64,000 bases of DNA from Engraulis encrasicolus (GCF_034702125.1 NC_085868.1:42832209-42896208); one strand, 5' to 3'; positions 36,930 to 49,157 are shown, counted from the first letter of the stretch. Notes: a model not told the origin generated them from the sequence alone. Made by a program: numbers and translations.

Positions 36930-37200
36930 ACAAACCCCAACTCCATAGAAGTTGGGACACAAGGTAAATTGTGTATAATAACAAAATACTGCCATTTTCA
37001 AAACACCTGATTCTTACATTAGATGGAACGACACAAAGAAAACACGTCAGCCATCAAAACTGACAAAAAATATTGTTTTGGGAGATATTCATGAATATGT
37101 AAAAACAACGCGTCTCAAAAGAGTTGAGACGGGGGAAATAAAAGGCAGCAAATGTCGAGGAAGACTTAAAACAAAACAAAAGACAGAACTTACCATTTAA
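36930..37200 (+). mobile_element. Truncated CCCCAACTCCATAGAAGTTGGG repeat
   Basis: ACAAACCCCAACTCCATAGA, then AGTTGGGACACAAGGTAAAT, TGTGTATAATAACAAAATAC and GTTGAGACGGGGGAAATAAAAGG are the recognisable parts of a common fish repeat whose usual form starts with a hairpin around AGTTGGG. The other terminus was not found. A Tc1/mariner-related origin is possible but unproven. Confidence 0.6.
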
Positions 37201-38764
37201 ATACATTAACCGATGAGATGATTTTATATAAAAAAACAGTGTTAATTCCTATCTTGGACATGAGTTCATCATCTTAACCCTTCTGTTGTGTTCGGGTCAT
37301 TTTTGACCCGTTGTCAAGTTTAATTGTAAAAAAAAAACCACACTTTCCTTTATTGTCCTGGAATGAGGCTTCATCTAATCCCCAGTCACAATCATTTCAA
37401 CACAAAAAAAAATGTTTTATCATTTTAGTACATTTTAAAGGTCTAAAAAAAAAAAAGTTACATCTGTGGTGTTTGGGTTAAAATTGACCCGGCATAGATT
37501 TTTGGTTGTTGTATGCATTTCTGAAAAGCTGTTGATTGCCCTTTGTCCTCAGTTTGGTGATTCATGGTGAGGATAATATATTTCTTACATTGAAAACAAA
37601 ATTGCCAGCTTTTTCATATTACAAATCTTAGATGACCGCCGGACAGTCCCATACACTACAATGTGTCATATCTCCTGTTGTGAAAAGAGTACAGATGCAT
37701 TTCTGGTGTCTACTCATGTGTTTTCATGGTCAGGAAATCCATTTCTGCATTATATCATGAGAATTTTTGCACATTTGTTGCAAAATACATTTTTGCACAT
37801 TTTTTTGTCCAAAAAAAATGTATCAAAAATCCATAATGGCACCCAAACATGTAGAACTGGTCTTACACTTCCCATAAAGCTGATGTGGCAATGAGATAAT
37901 GGTCCATGTTCATAGCATAGTGGATTCAGATGAATAGTGTGACTTTTTTCATGTTCATTGAGGTGTTCATTTCCTATATCTTTCCATTAGATTGGCGGAA
38001 TAGCTGTGACTTACTGTACTCTCATATCAGCTGTAATACATGGACAACATAATCACTAATTGTATCACTTATAGGCCAGTCAATCTAGCTCTAACTAGGC
38101 CCAAACCCAGGACAAATTGCAATAGTAATGGTTCCTACTTTTAAGTGATCCTTAAACCCCCTTGTATCACATATTAAACATCTACTGCTTTATATTTAGT
38201 GGAACATACTTTTTTTCAAGGTCAAAGTTGGCAGATTTCCCATTCCTTTCTCCATAGGGAGACAATATGGGAGATGTAAGGTGAATAGGGTAACATTTTA
38301 AACTATGACATATTCATTTGGAACTTTCACAGTTGGTAACTCATATTCAGACAAACAATTTTTGTATTGCAAGTTTTCTGAAATATGATGTTGAAATATG
38401 CAAATGAGGTCATATGTACTGAAATATGTGATAAATCTGTGGCAACAGACCAAGCATAAAACAAATTGCGATAGTAATGGATCATACATTATATTGATCC
38501 TTCAACCCCTCTGCATCACATATTAAAACTAGACTGCCTGTGCAGTCGCCTTCGACTGCTTAAGGTATATCCCCGAAACGCGACGCTTCCAGTCCCCAAT
38601 CATTCCTACCACTCCCGTCCACCTTTTCATGAACGTTTATGATAAATACAAAATATAAAATAAATATATTTAATATCTATACATAGATCAATGACGTGCA
38701 GAGGCTTAAAACCAAATGACTATTGTGAAAATGAAGGAAAAAATGGGGCAAATGGTAACACTGT

Positions 38765-39121
38765 TTTAATGGTTCACTATTACAGTGGATATACCACATT
38801 AGGTACAGTGTAATAACCAGTGTAACAATATTTAATACCACGTCAAACCAGTGTGACACCATGTACCAATTTTGTACTTATATCATGTAGGCTATTTGTG
38901 TGTAAGTGGTATTACATGGTATTGCATATTTGTACACTGGTATTACACTAGTATTACATGGTATTACATATTGTTACACTGGTTATTACACTGTACCTGT
39001 TATTGCCTATTTTTACACTGGTATTACACTAGTATTACATGGTATTAAATATTGTTACACTGGTTATTACACTGTAGGCCTACCTGATATGGTAGATTCA
39101 CTGAAATGGTGAACCATTAAA
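38765..39121. mobile_element. Palindromic MITE with TTTAATGGTTCAC ends
   Basis: TTTAATGGTTCAC at the left and GTGAACCATTAAA at the right (39109-39121), with GTACAGTGTAATAACCAGTG inverted as CACTGGTTATTACACTGTA. Inside is a tandem duplication of about 81 bp (TACACTGGTATTACACTAGT at 38933 and 39014). About 357 bp. Confidence 0.8.
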
Positions 39122-40275
39122 TTAAGGAGTTACTGGGCAAATCAATCCACCCAGTCAGAAGTTATGGGCCAAATAAAAATTCCACCATTTTGAAAGTGTT
39201 GACCTCCAAACTCGAATCAGTTCATGAACCTACCCTGCAGCATTCACACACCAAATCTGGGACAAATCCATCCACCCGGTCAGAAGTAATTAGGCCAAAC
39301 AAAAATTCGGCCATCTTGAATTCGGCCATCTTGAAATTGTTGATCTCCAAACTCGAATCAGTTCATGAACCTACCCTAGAACATTCACACACCAAATCTG
39401 GGACAAATCCATCCACCCGGTCAGAAGTTATGGACCAAACAAAAATTCGGCCATCTTGAATTCGGCCATCTTGAAAGTGTTAACCTCCAAACTGTAATCA
39501 GTTCATGAACCCACCCTAGAGCATTCACACACCAAATCTGGGACAAATCCATCCACCCGGTCAGAAGTAATGGGCCAAACAAAAATTCGGCCATCTTGAA
39601 TTCGGCCATCTTGAAATTGTTGACCTCTAAACTCGAATCAGTTCATGAACCTATCCTAGAACATTCACACACCAAATCTTGGGACAAATCCATCCACCCG
39701 GTCAGAAGTTATGGACCAAACAAAAATTCGTTCATCTTGAATTCGGCCATCTTGAAAGTGTTAACCTCCAAACTGTAATCAGGTCATGAACCCACCCTAT
39801 AGCATTCACACACCAAAGCTGGGACAAATCCATCCACCCGGTCAGAAGTAATGGGCCAAACAAAAATTCGGCCATCTTGAATTCGGCCATCTTGAAATTG
39901 TTGACCTCCAAACTCGAATCAGTTCATGAACCTACCCTAGAACATTCACACACCAAATCTGGGACAAATCCATCCACCCGGTCAGAAGTTATGGACCAAA
40001 CAAAAATTCGGCCATCTTGAATTCGGCCATCTTGAAAGTGTTAACCTCCAAACTCTAATCAGTTCATGAACCCACCCTAGAGCATTCACACACCAAATCT
40101 GGGACAAATCCATCCACCCGGTCAGAAGTAATGGGCCAAACAAAAATTTGGCCATCTTGAATTCGGCCATCTTGGAATTGTTGACCTCCAAACTCGAATC
40201 AGTTCATGAACCTGCCCTAGAGCATTCACACACCAAATCTGGGACAAATCCAAACATCCGTTCAAAAGTTATCGC
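39122..40275 (+). repeat. 140-bp satellite array with alternating dimer structure
   Basis: The phrase ATTCGGCCATCTTGAA starts at 39305, 39445, 39585, 39726, 39866, 40006 and 40146, a 140-bp period (one step 141). Two unit types alternate: one with GAAATTGTTGACCTC and AAACTCGAATCAG, the other with GAAAGTGTTAACCTC and AAACTGTAATCAG, so the true period is 280 bp. Each 140-bp unit contains a tandem 15-bp duplication (TTCGGCCATCTTGAA twice). The first unit (about 39120-39300) has it only once and is shorter. The 60-108-residue frames with SKLESVHEP repeats are array translations, not genes. Confidence 0.93.
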
Positions 40276-40289
40276 GTTAACACGAAAGA

Positions 40290-40345
40290 CCTTACGCGGC
40301 GGCGGACGCGGCGGCGGACGCGGCGGCGGCGGCGGCGGTGCACGC
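40290..40345. repeat. (GGC)n tract with GGACGC interruptions
   Basis: CGCGGCGGCGGACGCGGCGG and a run of GGC units at the end of the satellite array. Strongly CpG-rich in an AT-rich neighbourhood. Confidence 0.92.
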
Positions 40346-40774
40346 AAAACCATTACATCGCAAAACCATTACATCCCCGACGCTCCGCGTTTCGGGGATA
40401 TAAATATACTTTCATCAATTCAGTGGATTTTACCCACTGAATGGCAAAACGCATTGGAAATCTGCTACTTCTGACATTCAAAAAAGTATGTTCCACTAAA
40501 GTGATCAAGGTAGATTTTTCATATGTGATGTAGGGTGGATTAAGTATCAATAAAAAGTGTGAATCAATACTTTTGCAATTTGTTTTATGCTTTGCCCGTT
40601 GTTGCACAATTTATGACATATTTAAGAAAATGTGATCTCATTTGCCTATTTAATCATCATAACAACTTGCAATACAAAATATCTTTGTCTTTGCTTGAAT
40701 AAATTACTGTAAAAGTTTTAAATTGATATATCATTGTTTAAAATGTTAACCTATTCCCCAAGTATCTCCTATGC

Positions 40775-41135
40775 CAGTGGTTCCCAACCTTTTTCTTAAG
40801 GGACCCATGTTTTTACCATTGTAAGCTTTGATGACCCATCTGCGTGAGCGCCTGCAGGAGAGGGAGTCACATGATACCCTCTGTTTCCTGCGAAAACTAA
40901 TTTTTGTCATTTTATTCCTCAATTCGTCTTTGGTCAAATATAGAATACATTTTTAATAGCACTACCATTCTGTTGCTTCTGTGCGTATATTAGTTAAATG
41001 CTTTGTCATTTATTTAACATGGGCTATATATGATATTTAAAATGAAACCCCTTAAAATCAAGAGGGCTTCGCGACCCCCTGTCGACCTTTGGCGACCCAC
41101 AGGTTGGGTCCCGACCCATAGGTTGGGAACCACTG
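40775..41135. mobile_element. 361-bp hAT MITE with 8-bp target duplication, nested in the fold-back
   Basis: TCCTATGC (40767-40774) and TCCTATAC (41136-41143) flank ends CAGTGGTTCCCAACCT and, inverted from the right, CAGTGGTTCCCAACCTATGG. CAGTGGTTCCCAACC with 8-bp duplications is a classic hAT signature in vertebrates. One mismatch in the duplication shows some age. Confidence 0.92.
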
Positions 41136-41608
41136 TCCTATACTGTCTCCCTATGGGAAAATGAATGGGAAATCTCCAACTTTGACCTTGAAAAAAGTAT
41201 GTTGCACTAAATATAAAGCTGTAGATTTGTAATATGTTATTAAGATATACCTAGGGATTACGAAAAACTTGGAATGACTAAAACTGCAATTTGTCCCGGG
41301 TCAAACGCTAGATTGACTGGCCTATTAAGGAAGTATTAACAGTGAATTAATACAGGTTTTGATAGTTTTGGTCATCAAAAACGATTTGCATGATGAAAGA
41401 TAAAAGACCTGTAAAGTCAAAAAGATGAATAAATAAAGTAGTATTTCCATGGATATGAATACATACCAAGTTAGCTATGAGATGAAAAACAATATTTGAT
41501 GAGAACTAGTGTTTTTAGGTATTTTATTGTTGAGTTTTGCTATCACGGGTCAAAAATGACCCAAACACCACAGGTGTATGCAGCTTTTGAACACAACACA
41601 AGGGTTAA

Positions 41609-44600
41609 ATGGTGGGTGTATTCCTTGTCATGTTTTGCAATGTTTTCGTATTTTTCTCAAAATACACTTTGCACAGATTAAGCTAAAAATTCACTACCAT
41701 TCAAAATTTCAAGCCTATTGTGCCACCCTTTAACATCAATCAGATGTTCGAGAAATTTACAAGGGCGTTATGATGGTGCAAAGGACTGCAAACTGCAAGA
41801 GCAGAGTTGGATATTGCAAAGTTTTCATTTTCGAGGGGCGTTTGATGCACCCTACTAGTCATACAATGGTGGGAAATATTAATGAGATTTATCCCTAGAT
41901 GACCGAGCCAAGAGTCCACTAGTAGAGGTAGAGGTTTTTGAGGAAAAAATGTCAAGTTTGACTCCAATGTGATAAGAAAAGAGTAAGCTATGCCACCATA
42001 GCCTCACTGAATGGCACAAAATTAAAACTTTTGGGAGGGGATACAATTATCCAGAAAGCACTAATGCACAAGACAAACTTGATTAAACACCAAGAGAACA
42101 TTTTCCCCTTAATTTATTAATTGTCCATTAGATGACTTTCAAGGGCTTGATGAATGCATTAATATATTTCCACAGCTAGTGATAATGAGATAATTGATCA
42201 GACTAATCAAATAATATAAGCAGTTAGCAACACTCAGCCCACATCACTAGATGTGAACATTGTCACAGATGACAGCCTGTGTATTGTGACTTACAAACTT
42301 TTTTTTTTAGATAAATAAGTATTCTGTTTACAAAAAAAACCTCTCAGAGCATGTGTTCAGAACCCCAGTAACTTTCTTGACCACAAAAGTAAATTTGTTT
42401 CAGGTTCTACATTTGGCAGGCTAACATCATAAAAAGAAAAAGAAAAACAACTTGCTTACTTTCTGAGAACACGTGTGTTGTTAAACTAGAGACTCAGGAT
42501 TCCTTACTTTCACCATCTTTACTTTCACCAGCTTTAAAATTCAAACTGATATAATATTGCTCTTCAAGCTGTAAACCCGGGAATCACCTTTATTTACTAA
42601 AGTCTGGTTCAAGATCTAAGCTGATATATGGCAGTTCATCATGGTCTCTGTTAATAGGTTTATTTTATTTCAGGATGATTTGGGGTGAGATCCAAATTAT
42701 GAAAGAGCACAGGAAACACAGTATTTGTTTGTTCAAAATTATATTTTGGTAAGTCATGCATGCTCTCCACCCACATCCAGTACTCCCTCGGCTGCTCGAG
42801 GCCCCTCACCATAACAGTATTTTGTAATATTACATTACACAGCAGTGATGTATAACAGTCTGCTTAACCTGGTTGAACAGGTGCTGTCTAATATGCTTTT
42901 GGTAATCTGTTTTGGAGGGAATTAGACATGAGGATGGCAGTTAGGTCCCAATTTAACACATTGCAGACACAGCTCTGTCCCTAGAGGAAGTAGGATAAGG
43001 AACAGCAAAGAGTTTTGAGGTACTTAATAGGATTTGGCAAGTTACAATTCATCAGATGTGCAGACAATTGTTGATTCCATTTCCATGTGTAGCTACCACC
43101 ATTGAACCACATTAGCTGGTTGGCTTGCTTCCCTGCCCCCTGTTATTGCCAGTTCTTCTGCTGCTAGTTGTTCTTCTGCCACTGCATCCATCTGGGCAGG
43201 GGGGATAACCACCTACACTGCTATTAATATGGTTGTCAAATGCTAGTTCTTCACATTGTTCGTCATTTTAGTTTCCCAAAAATAAATGAATAAAGAAGTA
43301 CTCATTAGATTTATTTTTGAGTTCGTAATCACCATCTTACACTGAAGAAGTGTGCAAGCCGAAACGTTTATGAGGCGATAAAAAAAAAAGAAATCAGATG
43401 AGAAATCTGATGAAAAGACTTTAAGGTTATTCTTCATTCCATTTTTGGGGTTATGTCAAATTCTGATATGACCTCATCACCACCATCATCATCATCAGCA
43501 GCAGCAGCAGTTGTTTCTGAATGATGAAACAGGAGTTGTGTTTTATCAGCAGTTTTGTTCATATTTGCTCATACACCACTCTGCAATGCTGCCAAGGGTT
43601 GATTTGATTGACTTGTTTTCTCCCGTTGCCATGTGTCCCTTCATCTTCCATATTTTTTGTAGCTGTTCTTTTATTCTTAAAAGGTCCTCACATTTTAATG
43701 CATCATCATACTGTATATGTGCATTGAACATTATGTTAATTTTATTGCTCACTATCTAGCAGATATTGGCAAGGAAGTTGGCCGCCTGTTTTACACATAA
43801 TGTAGCCTAACTCACAACAACCATCTCTGCACGTTAAATTACTCAATGTTGTTGGTATCTGTAACTGTTTATGAAGAACTTTCTACATACTCTTTGCTGC
43901 TCGTTGCTGTTGTGTCGCAATGTTTACTTAATTTAAACGCTTGATTATTTTTTAAAATTTATCCCAGGTAGAGTCATTCCTCCTATAACCTACATGGACC
44001 CAGACTAATTCCATTTTTTGCAATATGCTGCCTATCTGTCAGACTGCTGGGGGAGAATTGTCCCTGCACTCTTGTACACATTTGAAAGTAATTTGGTTGC
44101 TACAATTACCTTAGTAGACAATGACAGTCAGAACAACCCATAAGATTCTGGGTCCTGCAGCATTTCAATAGTCTGAACACAACTTCTTTTAAATATTTTT
44201 GTTCCACTACTTCAGTTGATTTTCTTGTTTCCTTTTGTCCCCCAAGCAACACATGCATCATGTTGCGCATTATTCTCTAGATCCTCAATCAAATGACCGC
44301 TTGCAGTTCCTTATTCTAATGATTCTATTGCTCGTAAAAACAAAAGAAATAAAACATGTTTTGCCATAAAATCGCAGGAAACGGGATAGTCAATCCCTCT
44401 CTATCGTTTTCCATTTATTCAAATGTGTCTGTTGTTGTCGGTGAAGCCTTTTCTGAAGAACAGAGCATCTACAACTCCACCTTTTATCTTGTACCCTGCA
44501 GCAAGGCTCCAAATCTAGGCCTATCTACTAATATGCATGAGCACTGATGTGAAAATAATGTGAAAAGATTAATAACAACCACAAATATGAAAACAACAAT

Positions 44601-44942
44601 AAAGCCAACCATGATACAACGTGATACATTCCACAGTGTCACATGAATCTGTTGAATGGAAAGGCTTGTAGTTGGTAGTCTTCTTGTCCATTCTAATTAA
44701 TTGAGGCCAATGCATTGACTGTCTGAAACACTCTAGACGACTGTGTCTGTGTTTTCACCCTGCGACATATGTGAGTTCGTCTAGCAGTTAATTGCCACAT
44801 TGCAAAGTTACCTTAGTGACAAGAGACTTTAGAGTGTGCTCTACTTGGGTAAACAAATAACCATGAATAGATGATTTGCGATCTCTTTGAATCCCTACCT
44901 ACAGTTTGGACTATAACTGTTTTTTATAGAACATCTTTTTTG
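41609..44942. other. Repeat-poor non-coding sequence
   Basis: About 3.3 kb, AT-rich. Notable parts: (CAT)n(CAG)n-type run at 43484-43511 and an isolated CTGAAGA...GAAACG motif at 43342-43366 followed by an A run (43381-43390), which looks like a 3' retroelement remnant. No coding frame of credible length or context. Confidence 0.5.
43484..43511. repeat. Short (CAT)n(CAG)n tract
   Basis: CACCATCATCATCATCAGCA followed by further CAG units; about five CAG units in total. Confidence 0.9.
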
Positions 44943-45125
44943 TAGAAGAAGATACGTGCTGCAATTTATTAACAAAACAACGTTTCGGCCCGTATGGCCT
45001 TTCTCAAGTTTATGGTCAAGTTAGTGGCTCAAGTTAAACTTGAGAAAGGCCATACGGGCCGAAATATTGTTTTGTTAATAAATTGCAGCACGATGGACAA
45101 GAGTGTGCGGTATCTTCTTCTACAA
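44943..45125. mobile_element. Inverted duplication of a retroelement-like 3' end (GGCC...GGGCCGAAA motif)
   Basis: The left arm TAGAAGAAGATACGTGCTGC, AATTTATTAACAAAACAACG, TTTCGGCCCGTATGGCC, TTTCTCAAGTTTA is inverted at the right (AACTTGAGAAAGGCCATACG, GGCCGAAATATTGTTTTGTT, AATAAATTGCAGCACG, TATCTTCTTCTACA). Arms about 75-90 bp around a loop at 45014-45029. The right arm reads toward an AATAAA-type signal. The hairpin GGCC-AUAC-GGGCC before GAAA resembles the other hairpin-GAAA motifs in this window. Confidence 0.8.
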
Positions 45126-46550
45126 AATTGATCTTGCACCCGCTACCTGCACCTCGAAATCTCTGCTGTGCGTTGGTTTCCTCCTTCAAAAAATGTTATA
45201 GAACATCTACCAATAACAAAAATAAACAAATAGTAGTTAATAGTAAAACTGACGATTGTAAATGGAGGGCATTAAAATCCTGTATCTCACAGAGATTTTT
45301 GTATTATTGTTTGGCAACCAATCATTCTTGCCATGCGCTTTGCTTGATGCCTAGACTAGAGGATGACGATAGAACACAAGACAGGAACATTTGGGATCGC
45401 GAAGAGAAGAACAAAAAGAATTAAAAGAGGTGGAACATACTGTAAAAAGGGGACTAATTCAGGAAGAGGTCCCGACTGACTCATCTCTCTGTCGCCTTGA
45501 GATACATAAAAAATACCTGTGAGCCTCTGTCCTCATATATGCCACATCATCTCACATGTACCCAATTACTGTTCCAAAGTTCTCCTCCTTGCCTCTCACC
45601 CGCTGCGTATAATCAAACATTACATCACTCCATGCAAAAAAGCAGTGGATTTATGTTTTTAGTATTTCCCATCTCAACAGAATTGAAATTCTTCTGACTT
45701 CAACCAAATTAAAAGCTCCCGCTGGACCAATTAGTTTTTGCCTTTTTTCTTTCTTCTTACGTGGAAAGTTTCTGTAGTGCTGGTGGTGTTTAGCAATGCT
45801 GCCTACGAGTGCTATCCCAGTGGAAGTCTAGAGCAAGCATGGAGAAAGTCAAAGCCAACAAGAGGGCCCTTATTAAGGCGCAGAGCTGTAGCCTACCAAG
45901 ATGAGAGGTGTTTGAAAGTTGAGATGGTTGGTGGAGAAACCTTTAGGAGGATTGATAATGCCCCTTATGTCTAAGAAGAAGCCTGAGTGGCATGGAGATA
46001 TGACACTGCGATGTGATGGCTCTTGTGGTGGGTTGTAAAACCCCTCTAGGGTTGTAACACATGGTCATAGTTCTATGGCCCATGGAGTGTGTAACGTTCA
46101 AACTCTTTTGGCTTTAATTAATTTTAAATTCACATCTAGACACTTTGAAACACATTGTCAGTTTACCTACTTTCATTGTCATCCTTTAATTATTTTTTTT
46201 CTTACAGTTGTATCATTTTACATTCCATTTGCATCCTTTTTAAGTTGTAAATTGTGTTTATGAATATGATAAACCAAGGTATTTACTGTAGTTCCCTCCT
46301 GACAACAGCTAAAATTACAACTTCATGAGTGAAAACATAAACAGAGCACAACAATGCTGCAAGACATGTGAAACATTTGAAAGATGCAATGCCTTGTGGA
46401 GTAGCACTCAGAGTTAGATCAACAGATGACACAATAGTGAGAAAATAAACAGAGGAATTGAGTAAATAGAAGAAAATGAACAAAAGCCTGTCTTTTTTCA
46501 AAGTGGCAGTCATTTTAGGAAAAGAGAAATGAGGCCTGTGATGACAAGCA
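45126..46550. other. Non-coding sequence without recognised features
   Basis: The 78-residue frame at 45738-45974 and the 113-residue frame at 45083-45424 show no domain I recognise. No repeat seen. Confidence 0.5.
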
Positions 46551-46551
46551 G

Positions 46552-46582
46552 ACAGAGAGACAGACAGAGAGACAGACAGACA

Positions 46583-46619
<37 letters not shown>
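46552..46619. repeat. (GACA)n(GGCA)n tetranucleotide tract
   Basis: AGAC/AGAG units pass into about eight GGCA units. A single transition (A to G) separates the two parts. Confidence 0.95.
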
Positions 46620-47332
46620 TTGCTTAAAGTAGAACAGAAACAGATGGAAGAACAAATCCAAAGACAAAGTCAATGTATCCAATGAAATACAACAAAGTTT
46701 TAATTCCCCTTACAATCCAATGATGTGTTTTGTTCTTTATCATTGCATGTCTCATCTTAAAGATTTTGTTCTCGGTGGATGAACCAATATCTCTTTTGTT
46801 TGGCCATGTCCATGACTCCAGGCTTGAGAGCAAATTACGAAGCTATGAAACTCAATGAAACAGAGGTGTTTCTGGTCTCTTGGGAGCAGTGCACTGAAAA
46901 CATTCCCTGAGTGAGAGAAAGAGACTGCCCATGGTGTATCTGAGAAACTTTCTAACTTGAATCAGGCAGGTAATGTGATCAAAGCTAGAGTAGGGCTTGT
47001 TGACGTAACAGTCAGAATGCACCCACAGCCCTAGTGATTGCTAGTCCATCACAGGGACGTTAAATAAAGTGCAACCAGTGTAGATGTAGTTGGAACCCAA
47101 AGTGATAAATCAATACACCGTACTGTACGTTGTGTCAGTAATTATTAATCTAGTAAACAAAAGCTAGATTTAGCTAGAAAGGATTTTTTTTCTTTTACTT
47201 TTGACACCTCTGCCTGTGTGTCGTCCTTTAGTTGCATCACCTCACACTGAGTTTAATTTACAACTCTGGCAAAACAATCAGTCCTGATGTGGCCCGACAA
47301 GACTGTTTATTGTAAGCCATGTCAGAGGCCGG
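46620..47332. other. Non-coding sequence without recognised features
   Basis: No repeat or coding evidence. Confidence 0.5.
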
Positions 47333-47334
47333 TA

Positions 47335-48751
47335 CACTGTAAAACCTTATAAGTTGAGTTTACTTACAAAAACCCAGAAAAGTGGTTGCCCTAGAAAAAC
47401 TAAGTAATTATGAATGATTAAACTTACAATCTTTTGTGACCTCAACTGTTGTATATACTCATTATATGTAAAAGTTTAAGTTAAATGTACTTAAGTCCAA
47501 ATTGATTTAACCTACCATCTTCCACAGTAGTAACTGTTATCTATAGTTATTGTATGCAAAATTCCCAGTTTAATGTACTAAATTCCCAGTCGCACCTCCC
47601 ATTCCTCACCATGACTGAGACAACTGTGGCATGGAACCAGTCCATCACACTGCTCTCTTGTATTAATAGACCAAACTATCCATAACCACTGAGAAATTCA
47701 AGTTTCTGCAGTATGTGCAATATTATTACCATTTAATTATTGTAATCTCCTGGATGATAGTACATTAACCAGTGTGCATAGAATACTCTAGTTGAGCATA
47801 ATTAGACAATCCTGAAATGTCAAGTAAGCAACACACCAAAAAGGATACCTGCTACCACAATACTCACTACCAACTAAATACCTAGCCAGCCAACAAACCA
47901 GTCCACCAGCCAACCAAAAGAGTCAGTTGTCAGCTAGCCAGCAAAAGAGCCGGCTAACCAACTAACACTCAGTTAGTCAGCCAACTAACCAACAAACAAG
48001 TCAGTTGTATGGCTAGCCAGCTAACAAACCAGCCATACAGTCAACCAAAAGAGTCAGTTAGCCAGCCAACCAGCTGGCCAACAAACAGTCAGTTGGTCGG
48101 TCAGTTAGCTCACTAACCAACAAGCCGGACAGAGAGCCAGCGAACCAGTCATTTAGGCAAGCAACTGACAGTCTGAGTTTTTATAGAGGTGAAAGTTAAC
48201 CATGTGACCAGAGTAATCAGGCATGTGGCAGCTGCAGGTAGTAATTCAATGAACTTGTAACAGTCCTATGTACTCAAGTGAGGGCAGGTACTAATTCACA
48301 GGTTGATTGGGCACTACCATTGTTCCTGGTTGATGGTAGGCAATGTCAATTATGTCATGCAGCATTTGACTTTCAATTGTGCAATGGCACTTCACAAGAT
48401 AGCCTAATTTTACTAGGTGGCAATATTCTGATTTAAAATTGGATGCTGCAGCGTGGCCATATTGTCAGTTGAAATTTGAAACGATCTGTTAACATGAAAC
48501 ACACTGCAGGAATACATTCAACTGCCCACATCTGGGTAGAGGCCAGTTGGTGCAGCCTGAAGAAAAAGAGGCGGGGTCATAACCAAAACTTATGAATTTA
48601 ATCCATTCAACTAAAACATATTCATCTGAACAACTATTTCCTCAAATAAGTTGTCAATACTCAGTATTCTTCAGAAATGCCATCAAACTTCTATTTTTTA
48701 GTGCATTTTAATTAGTCTTGGTAAGTACATTTGATGTCTGGGTTTACAGTG
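47335..48751 (+). mobile_element. CACTG-ended non-autonomous element, young copy B with internal deletion
   Basis: TA (47333-47334) and TA (48752-48753) flank ends identical to copy A. Relative to A it lacks 409 bp (A positions 33889-34297, junction after CCCAGTCG), another 10 bp (CAAGCATTTT near 34871) and gains one A, which accounts exactly for the length difference (1835 against 1417). By eye I count fewer than ten substitutions in 1.4 kb. The minisatellite (about 47880-48165) is kept. The flanks differ from copy A, so this is transposition rather than local duplication. Confidence 0.88.
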
Positions 48752-48793
48752 TAGAAACCTGTGTGTCTGTCTCGCTATGACACATCTGGACTC

Positions 48794-48798
<5 letters not shown>

Positions 48799-48872
<74 letters not shown>

Positions 48873-48887
48873 GTGCGTGTGTGTGTG
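48799..48887. repeat. (GT)n microsatellite, left part
   Basis: About 34 GT units then GTGCGTGTGTGCGTGTG variants. The array is split from 49030-49154 by a hAT MITE. Confidence 0.96.

Positions 48888-49157
<270 letters not shown>

Larger units (their letters stand above)
38555..40400. mobile_element. Inner insert bounded by TATCCCCGAAACGCG inverted repeats
   Basis: TATATCCCCGAAACGCGACG at 38566 is answered by CGCGTTTCGGGGATATA at about 40388-40404. Between them lie a palindromic MITE (38765-39121), the 140-bp array (39122-40275) and (GGC)n. The segment interrupts the symmetry of the TTAA fold-back, so it may be a separate unit inserted in it, or the original loop. Confidence 0.55.
37278..41604. 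mobile_element. 4.3-kb TTAA-flanked fold-back element (piggyBac-like) with nested insertions
   Basis: TTAA at 37274-37277 and 41605-41608. The ends are CCCTTCTGTTGTGTTCGGGT plus CATTTTTGACCCG and, inverted from the right, CCCTTGTGTTGTGTTC followed later by GGGTCATTTTTGACCCG. TTAA target plus CCC start is the piggyBac pattern. The left half (37278-38525) and right half (40440-41604) are inverted copies over long stretches: GGCCAGTCAATCTAG with CTAGATTGACTGGCC, GTGGAACATACTTTTTTTC with AAAAAGTATGTTSCACTAA, AAGCATAAAACAAATTGC with GCAATTTGTTTTATGCTTT. The middle holds a second set of inverted ends (TATCCCCGAAACGCG), a MITE and a satellite. No transposase frame. Confidence 0.82.

Noticed and set aside
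39122..40275. CRISPR-like array
   Set aside because: Eukaryotic sequence. The units are contiguous 140-bp repeats without unique spacers.
39190..40474. SKLESVHEP-repeat frames that could be read as a repeat protein
   Set aside because: The 15-bp and 140-bp periods give partly open frames in several phases. One unit of 141 bp shifts the frame and stops occur, so no continuous protein exists.
45738..45974. 78-residue plus-strand frame with a hydrophobic start that could look like a signal peptide
   Set aside because: Not recognisable as any family, no conserved context, and a single short frame of this length is expected by chance.
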